Below the pieces are notes generated by a model. The model did no database searches, was not told where the DNA came from, and saw nothing but the letters and a program-made list of their open reading frames with translations. Shown here piece after piece: positions 16,314-23,087 of a stretch of DNA of 28,274 nucleotides. The first letter of the stretch is position 1, and each line of letters begins with the position of its first letter. Position numbers and translations under genes: made by a program. The stretch comes from Chloroflexota bacterium (GTDB taxonomy: Bacteria > Chloroflexota > Anaerolineae > Anaerolineales > Anaerolineaceae): NCBI GenBank assembly GCA_023434145.1, contig JAEYTI010000336.1, forward strand, positions 1 to 28,274, written 5' to 3'.

Positions 16314-16361
16314 TTGACAGCTATCTTTTGCCGCTTGTTTTCATTACGCTAATGAAAACAA
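16314..16361 (+). promoter_or_regulatory. TTGACA box and 27-bp palindrome before the small gene
   Basis: A consensus -35-like TTGACA (16314-16319) is followed by a perfect palindrome, TTGTTTTCATTA (16335-16346), CGC, TAATGAAAACAA (16350-16361). The AAAGGAG ribosome binding site (16366-16372) comes next. The palindrome covers the place where a -10 box should lie and would form a hairpin in the leader. It could be an operator for self-control or a leader structure. No clear -10 hexamer is visible. Confidence 0.5.
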
Positions 16362-16377
16362 CAGCAAAGGAGAAGCT

Positions 16378-16734
16378 ATGTCCAATCGGGCCAACCAGGC
16401 AACAGCATATCCAAGTCCTGCCACCCTTGAGCCGTTGCGAACAAAGAAACGTCCCACCATGCGTGGATTCTACACGCGCCGGTTCCGGCGCAGCGAGATG
16501 AGCGACCTGGAAGGCGCTGCGTTCACCGGACTGCGTGAGGAAATTCAGCTCTTGCGCGTGCTTATCCGCCGGCTGATGGCCCCCACATCCCTGGATGATT
16601 CGCAAGATGAAGAAGCAGCATATCACCGCGTCCGTGCCTTGCACCTCTCACTCCGCACGCTGGCCCATCTCCTCCTGGTCGACCAGCAATTATCAGGCCG
16701 CCGGCAAACCGGCTCATTCGACAAAATCCCTTAG
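16378..16734 (+). CDS. Small helical protein of unknown function (GFY/EIxLLRVxIRRL type)
   Basis: A 118-residue protein starting at ATG 16378 with AAAGGAG six bases upstream. The N-terminus is basic and disordered-looking (KKRPTMRGFYTRRFRRSEM). Two amphipathic helices follow: SDLEGAAFTGLREEIQLLRV (41-60, running on as LIRRL) and the stretch around ALHLSLRTLAHLLLVDQQL. The GFY-x-RRF and EIQLLRVLIRRL pattern matches small, often multi-copy proteins I recall from Chloroflexi and their mobile elements, where no function is established. It is preceded by a palindrome and TTGACA. Its stop codon TAG lies inside the first bases (CTTAGAACC) of the repeat at 16730, so its natural C-terminus may have been replaced by that insertion. 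Confidence 0.75.
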   Translation: MSNRANQATAYPSPATLEPLRTKKRPTMRGFYTRRFRRSEMSDLEGAAFTGLREEIQLLRVLIRRLMAPTSLDDSQDEEAAYHRVRALHLSLRTLAHLLLVDQQLSGRRQTGSFDKIP

Positions 16735-16817
16735 AACCTATCCGAATCTTGATTTGTGTTTGTTGTTTGTGCGAGGTAGTCGCACAAACAACAAACACAA
16801 AAAATAATTTCCGGATA
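16730..16817 (+). repeat. Hairpin repeat, copy B
   Basis: It begins CTTAGAACCTATCCGAATCT and ends AAAATAATTTCCGGATAG. In between is a perfect 22-bp stem (16753-16774 with 16780-16801) around the loop GGTAG; the stem starts TTTGTGTTTGTTG. It aligns end to end with the reverse complement of 12193-12282, differing mainly in the stem and loop. Its left end supplies the stop codon of the preceding small gene. The two copies point in opposite directions and bracket a 4.4-kb segment holding the second and third permeases, their small partners and the small helical-protein gene. Confidence 0.88.
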
Positions 16818-16931
16818 GAAGATACCCTGAAAAAAATTCCCCCGCTCTTTCATCGTTCGTTGTACAATTATGTGGGGGGGGATAATAGGGTCAAGCTGCC
16901 TTTTACAACACCAAGGAGTGGGAGGGGTCGT

Positions 16932-17756
16932 ATGGTCAAAATTAGCGCGTTTGCTGATGAAATCTCTGATAACCTGGACGTGCAGATTGAGAATTTAAAA
17001 GCCAATGGGGTTAGCTGTATTGAGCTTCGGGGGGTTTGGGGGCGCAATGTGATGACCCTGACAGAGGATGAGATTCGCGAGGTAAAGAAGCGCGCCAACG
17101 ATAACGGCATCGGCTTCTCCGCGATCGGCTCTCCGCTGGGCAAGTTTCCTCTGGATGGCGACATCAACGAGCAGATTGATGGTGTAAAGCGTGCCGCCCA
17201 TTACGCCCAGATCCTCGATGCGCCCTATATCCGCATGTTCTCTTTCTGGATTCCTGCCGGCGAAGACCCGGCCAATCACCGTAGCCAGGTGATCGATTGG
17301 TTGGGGAAGATGATCGCCGAAGCCGAGAAAACCGGCATTATCCTGGCGCACGAAAATGAGAAAGGCATTTATGGGGATACCGGCGAACGCTGTCTCGACT
17401 TATTTGCCACGCTGCGCTCAAAATCCTTCACCGGCATTTTTGATTTCGCCAACTTTGTGCAGTGCGAGCAGCGCCCCTATGAAGATTGCTGGCTGCGCCT
17501 GCGCCCGTACATCTCCTACTTCCACATTAAAGACGCGCTGATGGGCACTGGCAAAGTTGTACCAGCCGGGCAAGGGGATGGAGACGTTGAGAAGATCCTC
17601 AACGAGGCCTTCACCAACGGTTACGACAACTTCCTCACACTCGAGCCGCACCTGTCGGTCGCGGAAGCCAGTTTTGGGCGCACCACGCCAGACCTGTTCA
17701 AAACTGCGTCGGATGCGCTGTACGACATTCTGAATCGTGTTGGGGTTATTGAATAA
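16932..17756 (+). CDS. Sugar phosphate isomerase/epimerase-like TIM barrel protein
   Basis: A 274-residue protein of the xylose-isomerase-like TIM barrel family, which holds metal-dependent isomerases and epimerases of sugars and sugar-like acids. It begins KISAFADEISDNLDVQI, typical of the family. Likely metal ligands are E141 (LAHENEKGIYG), D171 (GIFDFANF), H198 (YFHIKDAL) and E238 (LTLEPHL), the usual Glu-Asp-His-Glu set. The start is ATG 16932, with GGAGGGG just upstream. A much longer in-frame opening from 16749 would translate the hairpin repeat and is rejected. It stands as a single gene between the repeat and a strong terminator. The substrate is not predictable from sequence; catabolism of inositol or sugar acids is common for relatives. 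Confidence 0.9.
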   Translation: MVKISAFADEISDNLDVQIENLKANGVSCIELRGVWGRNVMTLTEDEIREVKKRANDNGIGFSAIGSPLGKFPLDGDINEQIDGVKRAAHYAQILDAPYIRMFSFWIPAGEDPANHRSQVIDWLGKMIAEAEKTGIILAHENEKGIYGDTGERCLDLFATLRSKSFTGIFDFANFVQCEQRPYEDCWLRLRPYISYFHIKDALMGTGKVVPAGQGDGDVEKILNEAFTNGYDNFLTLEPHLSVAEASFGRTTPDLFKTASDALYDILNRVGVIE

Positions 17757-17773
17757 ACAACTTCGGTAGATAC

Positions 17774-17803
17774 GGTGCGGGTGGATGCTCACCCGCACCT
17801 TTT
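17774..17803 (+). terminator. Rho-independent terminator
   Basis: GGTGCGGGTG (17774-17783) pairs perfectly with CACCCGCACC (17790-17799) around GATGCT, and is followed by TTTT. It lies 17 bases after the isomerase stop and 20 bases before the PAP2 gene start, and so probably separates the two units. Confidence 0.85.
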
Positions 17804-17823
17804 CATAATGATAGAGGTAGCCG

Positions 17824-18609
17824 GTGAAAAGTCTGCGGGGAATTCTTAACCGACTGCAAAAGGCAATGATCTCATTGTGGCAAACCATTCGGCGGGTTTC
17901 AATCCCTGCCTGGATGCGTAATTACCGCGCCTGGATCTTCCAGGCCTATGTGTTCGTGGCGCTGGTTGCGTTCTCGCTCCTGGCTTTCGTCGCGGACGTA
18001 ACCGAATATACCGAGACAGACCTGGAAATCACCCGTGCACTGCAAAGCGAACTACCATCCTGGGGGAACGGGCTGATGCAGGCCGTGAGCTGGCCGGGGT
18101 ATGCGCCCCAGGTTATCTTCGTTATCGGCGCAGTGGTGATTCTGCTCGGCATCGCCGGGCTGCGCTGGGAACTGTTCTGCGCGGCATTGGCGGCTATGAT
18201 CGAAGGCCTGCTCAACTACGTGGTTAAAGTCGCCGTGCGCCGTCCTCGCCCGCCCGAAGACCTGGTGGATGTGATGAATATCCTCAACAGTTACAGCTTT
18301 CCCAGCGGGCACGTCATGTTTTACACGGCATTTTTTGGCTTTCTGCTGTTCCTGGTATTCATCTTCGTTCGCGCGCGCTGGCAGCGCTATCTGCTGATGC
18401 TCCCGCTGGCGTTGATGATTGGGTTGGTAGGCGTCTCGCGCATGTACCTGGGCGAGCACTGGGCCAGCGATGTGCTTGCCGGGTATCTTTTGGGCAGTCT
18501 TGCGCTTAGCCTGGCAATCTATATCTACCGTTGGGGCAAAAAACGGATCTTCCCGCAGGATCCGTTGGACGCGCCGCCGGTGAAGCTGCCTTTGGAGGAA
18601 GAATCATGA
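17824..18609 (+). CDS. PAP2-family membrane phosphatase
   Basis: A 261-residue integral membrane phosphatase of the type 2 phosphatidic acid phosphatase family, acting on lipid phosphates such as phosphatidate or undecaprenyl pyrophosphate. All three catalytic motifs are present: K135-x6-R142-P143 (KVAVRRPRP), P160-S-G-H163 (SFPSGHVMFYTAF) and S205-R-x5-H212-x3-D216 (SRMYLGEHWASD). About six hydrophobic helices are visible, after a basic amphipathic N-terminus. The start is GTG at 17824 with AGAGGT upstream. The stop overlaps the next start (ATGA), so translation is coupled with the dehydrogenase. It leads a four-gene operon; there is no lipid-biosynthesis gene nearby to name its substrate. 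Confidence 0.92.
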   Translation: MKSLRGILNRLQKAMISLWQTIRRVSIPAWMRNYRAWIFQAYVFVALVAFSLLAFVADVTEYTETDLEITRALQSELPSWGNGLMQAVSWPGYAPQVIFVIGAVVILLGIAGLRWELFCAALAAMIEGLLNYVVKVAVRRPRPPEDLVDVMNILNSYSFPSGHVMFYTAFFGFLLFLVFIFVRARWQRYLLMLPLALMIGLVGVSRMYLGEHWASDVLAGYLLGSLALSLAIYIYRWGKKRIFPQDPLDAPPVKLPLEEES

Positions 18610-19604
18610 GTAACAACGGCATCAGGCGAAACGGCATTGCACATCTCACGACCATTTTGCTCGGCCTGAAGCCCGAGATTCTCTCGCGGCGGCAGTTGGA
18701 CCGCATCCAAGAGATTCAACCACACGCGCGCCTGGTCATCACTGCCGATCGCGATGAGATCGAGCCGATCATCGAAGAGATCGACATCGCCGCGGCACAT
18801 TTCCCCATTCCGTGGATTCCGCGCGCCAAACGCCTGCGCTGGTTTCAGCAGTGGGGCGCGGGCACCGATTGGCTGCTGCGCCACCCAGAGATCGCCCAGA
18901 TGGATTTCACGCTGACCAACGCTTCTGGCGTGCACAGCATCCCTATCAGCGAGCACATCCTCGCCTTCCTGCTGGCCTTTGCCCGGAAGCTTCCAAACGC
19001 CTTTCGCGCCCAGAGCGAAGGCCGTTGGGATCGTGATATGGGTGCTTTTGAGCTGGCCGGGAAAACCATGCTGCTGATAGGCGTGGGGGCGATTGGCAAA
19101 CGGACGGCACAGATCGCCGACGCGCTCGGTATGAATGTGATTGGCATGCGGCGCAGCCACAATACCAGCATGCCCCCTGGCGTTCGCCACATGGTCCGGC
19201 CCGATGCGCTGCTGGATACGCTGCCAGAAGCAGATTTTGTCATCCTTACCCAGCCGCTAACGGAAGAGACCCGTAACATGATCGATGCCAAAGCGCTGGC
19301 CCGGATGAAGCCCTCTGCTTACTTAATCAACATTGGGCGCGGCGGAACCGTGGACGAGCCGGCACTGATCGAAGCGCTCGAACGTGGTAAAATCGCGGGC
19401 GCCGGGCTAGACGTGTTCGCAACCGAGCCCCTCCCGCCCGACTCGCCGTTGTGGAAGATGGACAACGTCATCATCACGGCCCATTATTCCGGCGAAACGC
19501 CGCACTATGATGAGCGAGCCATGGAAATTTTCATCGAGAACCTGGAACGCTATACACGCGGCGAGCCGCTGCGCAACCAGGTAGATAAGCAGCGAGGATA
19601 CTGA
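18606..19604 (+). CDS. D-2-hydroxyacid dehydrogenase (NAD-dependent)
   Basis: A 332-residue cytosolic oxidoreductase of the D-isomer-specific 2-hydroxyacid dehydrogenase family, interconverting 2-oxo acids and D-2-hydroxy acids. The Rossmann motif is IGVGAIG (158-164). Catalytic residues are R245 (INIGRGGTVDE), E274 (DVFATEPLP) and H293 (ITAHYSGETP). The residue after the second strand of the Rossmann fold is R182/R183 (GMRRSH), which suggests NADPH in place of NADH. The start at 18606 overlaps the PAP2 stop and has GGAGGAAG upstream; an earlier in-frame opening inside PAP2 is rejected. Hydroxyacid permeases are encoded 2.5 kb upstream, but in another transcription unit, so a shared pathway is only a guess. 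The exact substrate (glyoxylate, hydroxypyruvate or another) is unresolved. Confidence 0.9.
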   Translation: MSNNGIRRNGIAHLTTILLGLKPEILSRRQLDRIQEIQPHARLVITADRDEIEPIIEEIDIAAAHFPIPWIPRAKRLRWFQQWGAGTDWLLRHPEIAQMDFTLTNASGVHSIPISEHILAFLLAFARKLPNAFRAQSEGRWDRDMGAFELAGKTMLLIGVGAIGKRTAQIADALGMNVIGMRRSHNTSMPPGVRHMVRPDALLDTLPEADFVILTQPLTEETRNMIDAKALARMKPSAYLINIGRGGTVDEPALIEALERGKIAGAGLDVFATEPLPPDSPLWKMDNVIITAHYSGETPHYDERAMEIFIENLERYTRGEPLRNQVDKQRGY

Positions 19605-19608
19605 CCGG

Positions 19609-20520
19609 ATGACGCTCCCCCTTCCCACAGAATTTCAGCGTACCATCACCGGTGCGTTTGGCACGGATGGCGAGCGCTGGCTGCAAGTCTTCCCTACGTT
19701 GCTTGAGCGGCTGGCAAAACAATGGTCGTTGGATCTGCTGCCGCCGTATAATCTATCCTACAACTATGTAACCCCCGCTGTCCGCGCGGATGGCACGCCG
19801 GTGGTGCTGAAAGTAGGCGTGCCCAACCGTGAGCTCATCAGTGAGATGACCGCCCTGCGCCATTATAACGGGCGCGGCATGGTACGGCTTCTGGAAGTGG
19901 ACGAGGATGCCGGGGCGATGCTGCTGGAGCGGATCACGCCCGGCACGCCGCTGGCTGAAACCCTGGATGACGACGTGACTACGCGCATCGCTGCGGACGT
20001 GATCCGAAGGATCATCATCCCTGCGCCAACAGACCCAAAGGGCAAGCTGCTCTCCGCCGGGGGCTGGCTCAGCGGGCTCCAGCGGCTGCGCGCAGAATTT
20101 GGCGGCGGCACTGGGCCGTTCCCAACCCGTATGGTGGAGCAAGCAGAACGTGCCGCGCACGAAATACTGGAATCCTCTGGCCCGCCCATGCTGCTTCACG
20201 GTGATCTGCACCACTGGAATATCCTCACCGCAGAGCGCGACGGCTGGCTGGCGCTGGACCCCAAGGGCGTGGTAGGCGAAGCAGAGATGGAGATTTGCCA
20301 GTGGATGGTGAACCTATGGCCTGATAACGCAGACCATGCCGTGCTGCGCCGTCAGGCCGAACGCCGCCTCGCCATCTTCCACGAAATGCTCGGCTTTGAT
20401 CTCCAGCGCATGCGCATGCACGCCCTGGTGCGCGGCCTGCTTTCTAACTGGTGGACGTACGAGGAATGCAAGCAGGCAGATGCCCGGGGAATCATTTTCG
20501 CCGAGGCGCTGCTGGATTAG
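19609..20520 (+). CDS. Aminoglycoside 6-phosphotransferase-like kinase (APH_6_hur family)
   Basis: A 303-residue protein-kinase-fold small-molecule kinase like streptomycin 6-kinase and hydroxyurea phosphotransferase. It shows an ATP-binding lysine strand (PVVLKVGVP, K68), the hinge region MLLERITPGTPL, the catalytic loop LLHGDLHHWNIL with D199 and N204, and the metal-binding LALDPKG with D217. Length is normal for the family. The gene starts 4 bases after the dehydrogenase stop and ends 6 bases before the MBL gene. Chromosomal relatives are often not proven resistance genes, and I see no mobile-element signs around it, so a native kinase role or low-level streptomycin tolerance are both possible. 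Confidence 0.88.
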   Translation: MTLPLPTEFQRTITGAFGTDGERWLQVFPTLLERLAKQWSLDLLPPYNLSYNYVTPAVRADGTPVVLKVGVPNRELISEMTALRHYNGRGMVRLLEVDEDAGAMLLERITPGTPLAETLDDDVTTRIAADVIRRIIIPAPTDPKGKLLSAGGWLSGLQRLRAEFGGGTGPFPTRMVEQAERAAHEILESSGPPMLLHGDLHHWNILTAERDGWLALDPKGVVGEAEMEICQWMVNLWPDNADHAVLRRQAERRLAIFHEMLGFDLQRMRMHALVRGLLSNWWTYEECKQADARGIIFAEALLD

Positions 20521-20526
20521 GAGCGG

Positions 20527-21309
20527 TTGTTGGCCGAACCTGCTATTCGCCTGTACACCTTTGACGCAGGAACCGTCTTTACCCGTGGCGTGCGCTTTCT
20601 CACGCCCGACGGGCAAGAACAGGTGCGCGATCTTGCCGACCCCAACCACTGCTACCTGATCCAGCACCCGCGCGGCCTGCTGATGTGGGACGCCGGGCTG
20701 CCCGATTTTATCGCCGCGCTGCCCGAGCACACCCTGCGCCGTGGCTCACGCTTTCGGTTCGTACTCCCGCGCACACTCGCCAGCCAGTTAGGCCAGGCAG
20801 GCTTTACGCCCGAACAGGTAGATTTTCTCGCCCTATCACACATGCAGATCGACCATGCCGGGAATGCCGCCCTCTTCACCCATGCCCGCACGCTGGTACA
20901 GGAAGCAGAGTTTGCCATCGCCTTTGGCCCCGATGCTGCAAAGTGGGGCTACTACCCGCGCGACTTTGCGATGCTGGCAGGGCGCAGCCACACCCTGCTC
21001 AGCGGCGACTATGACGTATTCGGAGACGGCAGCGTAGTAATTCTTTCAGCGCCGGGGCATACGCCGGGGCATCAGGTGCTGCTGGTGCGGCTGGCGAGCG
21101 GCCCCGTGCTGCTCTCCGGTGACCTGTACTACGCATCCGGCGACCCGGGCGCCCACTGGATGCCTGCCTGGAACTTCGACCGCGCGGAAACCGAGCGCAC
21201 CATGCAGCGCCTGAACGCAATCGCTGCCGAAACCGGCGCCCGATGGATCATCAATCACGATCCCAGTCCAGCTCCGCCTGTGGTGCTCTCGCCACAGTGG
21301 ATCGCATAG
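20527..21309 (+). CDS. MBL-fold hydrolase, lactonase-like, with altered zinc motif
   Basis: A 260-residue metallo-beta-lactamase-fold protein close in layout to N-acyl-homoserine lactonases. The usual HxHxDH motif reads H105-M-Q107-I-D109-H110 (SHMQIDHAGN), so the second zinc-ligand histidine is glutamine. Remaining ligands are present: H178 or H182 in APGHTPGHQ, D199 in LLSGDLYY and H244 in WIINHDPSP. The start is TTG 20527 (TTG 20530 also possible), with GGAG at the end of the preceding gene. It is the last gene of the operon begun at 17824. The Q substitution may change the metal content or activity, so calling it a lactonase would go too far. It has no signal peptide. Confidence 0.88.
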   Translation: MLAEPAIRLYTFDAGTVFTRGVRFLTPDGQEQVRDLADPNHCYLIQHPRGLLMWDAGLPDFIAALPEHTLRRGSRFRFVLPRTLASQLGQAGFTPEQVDFLALSHMQIDHAGNAALFTHARTLVQEAEFAIAFGPDAAKWGYYPRDFAMLAGRSHTLLSGDYDVFGDGSVVILSAPGHTPGHQVLLVRLASGPVLLSGDLYYASGDPGAHWMPAWNFDRAETERTMQRLNAIAAETGARWIINHDPSPAPPVVLSPQWIA

Positions 21310-21370
21310 CGCATGGGGTAAGAAATCCCCAAAAATGCTGGAAAAATGGGATAAAAAACAAAAAAACACC

Positions 21371-21376
21371 CTATAA
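21371..21376 (+). promoter_or_regulatory. Possible -10 box for the TlpA gene cluster
   Basis: TATAAT lies 66 bases before the start of the first TlpA gene in the 127-base gap after the MBL gene. The -35 position falls in an A-rich tract without a recognisable hexamer. Confidence 0.4.
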
Positions 21377-21436
21377 TAAAGGTGGCAATCGCAGCCATTC
21401 GGGTTTCCCGTTCAACGTTCAATGATAGGGGTTCAT

Positions 21437-22300
21437 ATGTCATCCAAGGGGGGCGTCAAACAAGTCCTGATAGGGTGTGCTTTTATGCTTGCCGGCGGGC
21501 TGCTGGTGATCTGCCTGGGATTGGCCTGGTTTGGTTACACGCTTTATCAAAATGACGGTCTGGCGGACATGCCATCCGGGGCCATCCGCGTTGGCGAAAA
21601 AGCGCCGGACTTCACGCTGGTCGATAATTCTGGCAGCGAGCACCGGCTTAGCAGCTATGCGGGCAAAGTGGTGCTGCTCAATTTTTGGACAACATGGTGC
21701 GGCCCTTGCGAAGCAGAAATGCCAGACATCGAGCGGGTCTCCGCCCGCTACACCAAAGACGTTGTGACGCTGGCGGTGAACTGTGAGGGCAGCGCCGCCC
21801 AGGTTGCAGCCTATGCAAAGAAGCACAGCCTTACCTTCCCCCTCCTGCTCGATCACGATGGAACAGTTTCCGAAACGTACTTCGTCCGTGCCTTCCCTAC
21901 ATCCGTCATCGTCGATCGGCAGGGAATTATCCGCGAGATTCGTGTTGGTTCACTGGATGAGGAGCAGTTTGTAGGTATGCTTACTGAGGCAATCGCCGCC
22001 GCCCCACGCGAGAACCCAACCCCGACCGCCGCCCCCACTGCTACGCCTGCCGCAAAAGCAGTAGTGGTGCTTGAGGGCTGTGTTACTACCGCAACGCTGA
22101 ACGTGCGCGAAGGCCCAGGCAAAGAGTTCAAGGTCTATCGCGGGCTCTCGCGGGGTGAATGCGAGCATTTCGACGCCCGCAGCGGCGACACCGGCTGGCT
22201 GCGGCTGGCAGATCTCAAGACGAATACTGCCGGGCGGCTGTGGGTCTCGGCGCAATTTATCGATCTGAAAGGCAGCGCCGGTGATTTGCCGGTTGAATAA
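21437..22300 (+). CDS. TlpA/ResA-like thioredoxin with C-terminal SH3b domain, copy 1
   Basis: A 287-residue membrane-anchored extracytoplasmic redox protein. One N-terminal transmembrane helix (about 9-36) is followed by a TlpA/AhpC-TSA domain (about 52-190) with active site WCGPC (C88, C91) and the cis-proline loop FPTSVIV. A Pro/Ala/Thr linker (PTPTAAPTATPAA) and a bacterial SH3-like domain (about 208-287, TLNVREGPGKEF) follow. Thioredoxins of this kind reduce or shuffle disulfides on exported proteins or cytochrome c apoproteins, and SH3b domains often bind cell-wall or surface partners. I chose ATG 21437 (AGGGG upstream) over ATG 21422. It is first of three tandem genes with the same architecture and lacks a lipobox, unlike the other two. 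Confidence 0.9.
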   Translation: MSSKGGVKQVLIGCAFMLAGGLLVICLGLAWFGYTLYQNDGLADMPSGAIRVGEKAPDFTLVDNSGSEHRLSSYAGKVVLLNFWTTWCGPCEAEMPDIERVSARYTKDVVTLAVNCEGSAAQVAAYAKKHSLTFPLLLDHDGTVSETYFVRAFPTSVIVDRQGIIREIRVGSLDEEQFVGMLTEAIAAAPRENPTPTAAPTATPAAKAVVVLEGCVTTATLNVREGPGKEFKVYRGLSRGECEHFDARSGDTGWLRLADLKTNTAGRLWVSAQFIDLKGSAGDLPVE

Positions 22301-22304
22301 ACCT

Positions 22305-23075
22305 ATGACGCGATCCACGATGCCCTGTTTGCTCTTGCTGGTAATCGCCCTCGCGCTCAGTGCGTGCGGCGGTGACCCGGCGGCCAAAGGTCCGCCTGCC
22401 GCTCCAGATTTCACCCTCAGCACACCGCGCGGGGGAACACTATCGCTCAACCAATACAAGGGCCAGCCGATAGTGCTCAACTTTTTCACCACCTGGTGCG
22501 GGCCCTGCAGAAACGAGATGCCCGGCATCCAGAAGACCTACCGAAAGTATGCCGACCAGGGGCTGGTGGTGATCGGCGTGAACATAGAAGAAACCACTGC
22601 CGAAGTAACCAGTTTTGTGAAGGAGTACAGTCTCACCTTCCCCGTAGTAATGGATTTAGACGGGAAGATCGCCAATCGCTACCAGGTCAACAGCTATCCG
22701 CGCACCGTCTTTATTCACCCAAATGGCACCATCTACCAGACTGTGCGGGGTTCGATGAGCGAAAAAGAGTTCGCCGGGTACGTTGATTCGCTCATGGCGC
22801 TACCCCGCCAACCGGGCGACTCTGCGACGCAAGGGCACGTGATCGAAGGTTGCGTGGCGATCAAAAAGGCCTACGTGCGCACCTCGCCGAGCAAAAATGC
22901 TAATGCGCCGTTCACCTACACACGCGATACCTGCGTGGCGTTCGATGCCCGGTCACCTGATGGAAAGTGGCTGCGCCTATCGGACCAAAGGACCTACCAG
23001 GGCAGCCGCTTATGGGCCTCCGCGGGCAGCATCGACCTCAAAGGCGATTTCGACAGCCTGCCGGTGGCAGAGTGA
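22305..23075 (+). CDS. TlpA/ResA-like thioredoxin lipoprotein with SH3b domain, copy 2
   Basis: A 256-residue lipoprotein. The signal peptide ends in the lipobox LSAC with C21 as lipid site. The thioredoxin domain (about 33-170) has active site WCGPC (C65, C68) and cis-proline loop YPRTVFI. A shorter linker leads to an SH3b-like domain (about 180-256) ending SIDLKGDFDSLPVAE, close to the end of copy 1 (FIDLKGSAGDLPVE). ATG 22305 is 4 bases after the copy 1 stop, so the genes are co-transcribed. Upstream in-frame codons from 22281 would run into copy 1 and give no signal peptide. It is likely held on the outer face of the membrane. Confidence 0.9.
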   Translation: MTRSTMPCLLLLVIALALSACGGDPAAKGPPAAPDFTLSTPRGGTLSLNQYKGQPIVLNFFTTWCGPCRNEMPGIQKTYRKYADQGLVVIGVNIEETTAEVTSFVKEYSLTFPVVMDLDGKIANRYQVNSYPRTVFIHPNGTIYQTVRGSMSEKEFAGYVDSLMALPRQPGDSATQGHVIEGCVAIKKAYVRTSPSKNANAPFTYTRDTCVAFDARSPDGKWLRLSDQRTYQGSRLWASAGSIDLKGDFDSLPVAE

Positions 23076-23087
23076 GGTAGGTAGAGG

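Noticed and set aside
12193..16817. CRISPR array made of the hairpin repeats
   Set aside because: Copies are few, far apart, in opposite orientation and lack regular spacers or cas genes.
16749..16931. Extended N-terminus for the isomerase gene
   Set aside because: The added 61 codons would translate the hairpin repeat and AT-rich spacer; the family start KISAFADE and a good ribosome binding site lie at 16932.
18531..18605. Earlier start for the hydroxyacid dehydrogenase inside the PAP2 gene
   Set aside because: The ATGA overlap start at 18606 has GGAGGAAG upstream and gives the normal length for the family.
19609..20520. Acquired antibiotic-resistance gene
   Set aside because: Composition matches its neighbours, it is tightly embedded in an operon, and no insertion sequence or integron flanks it.
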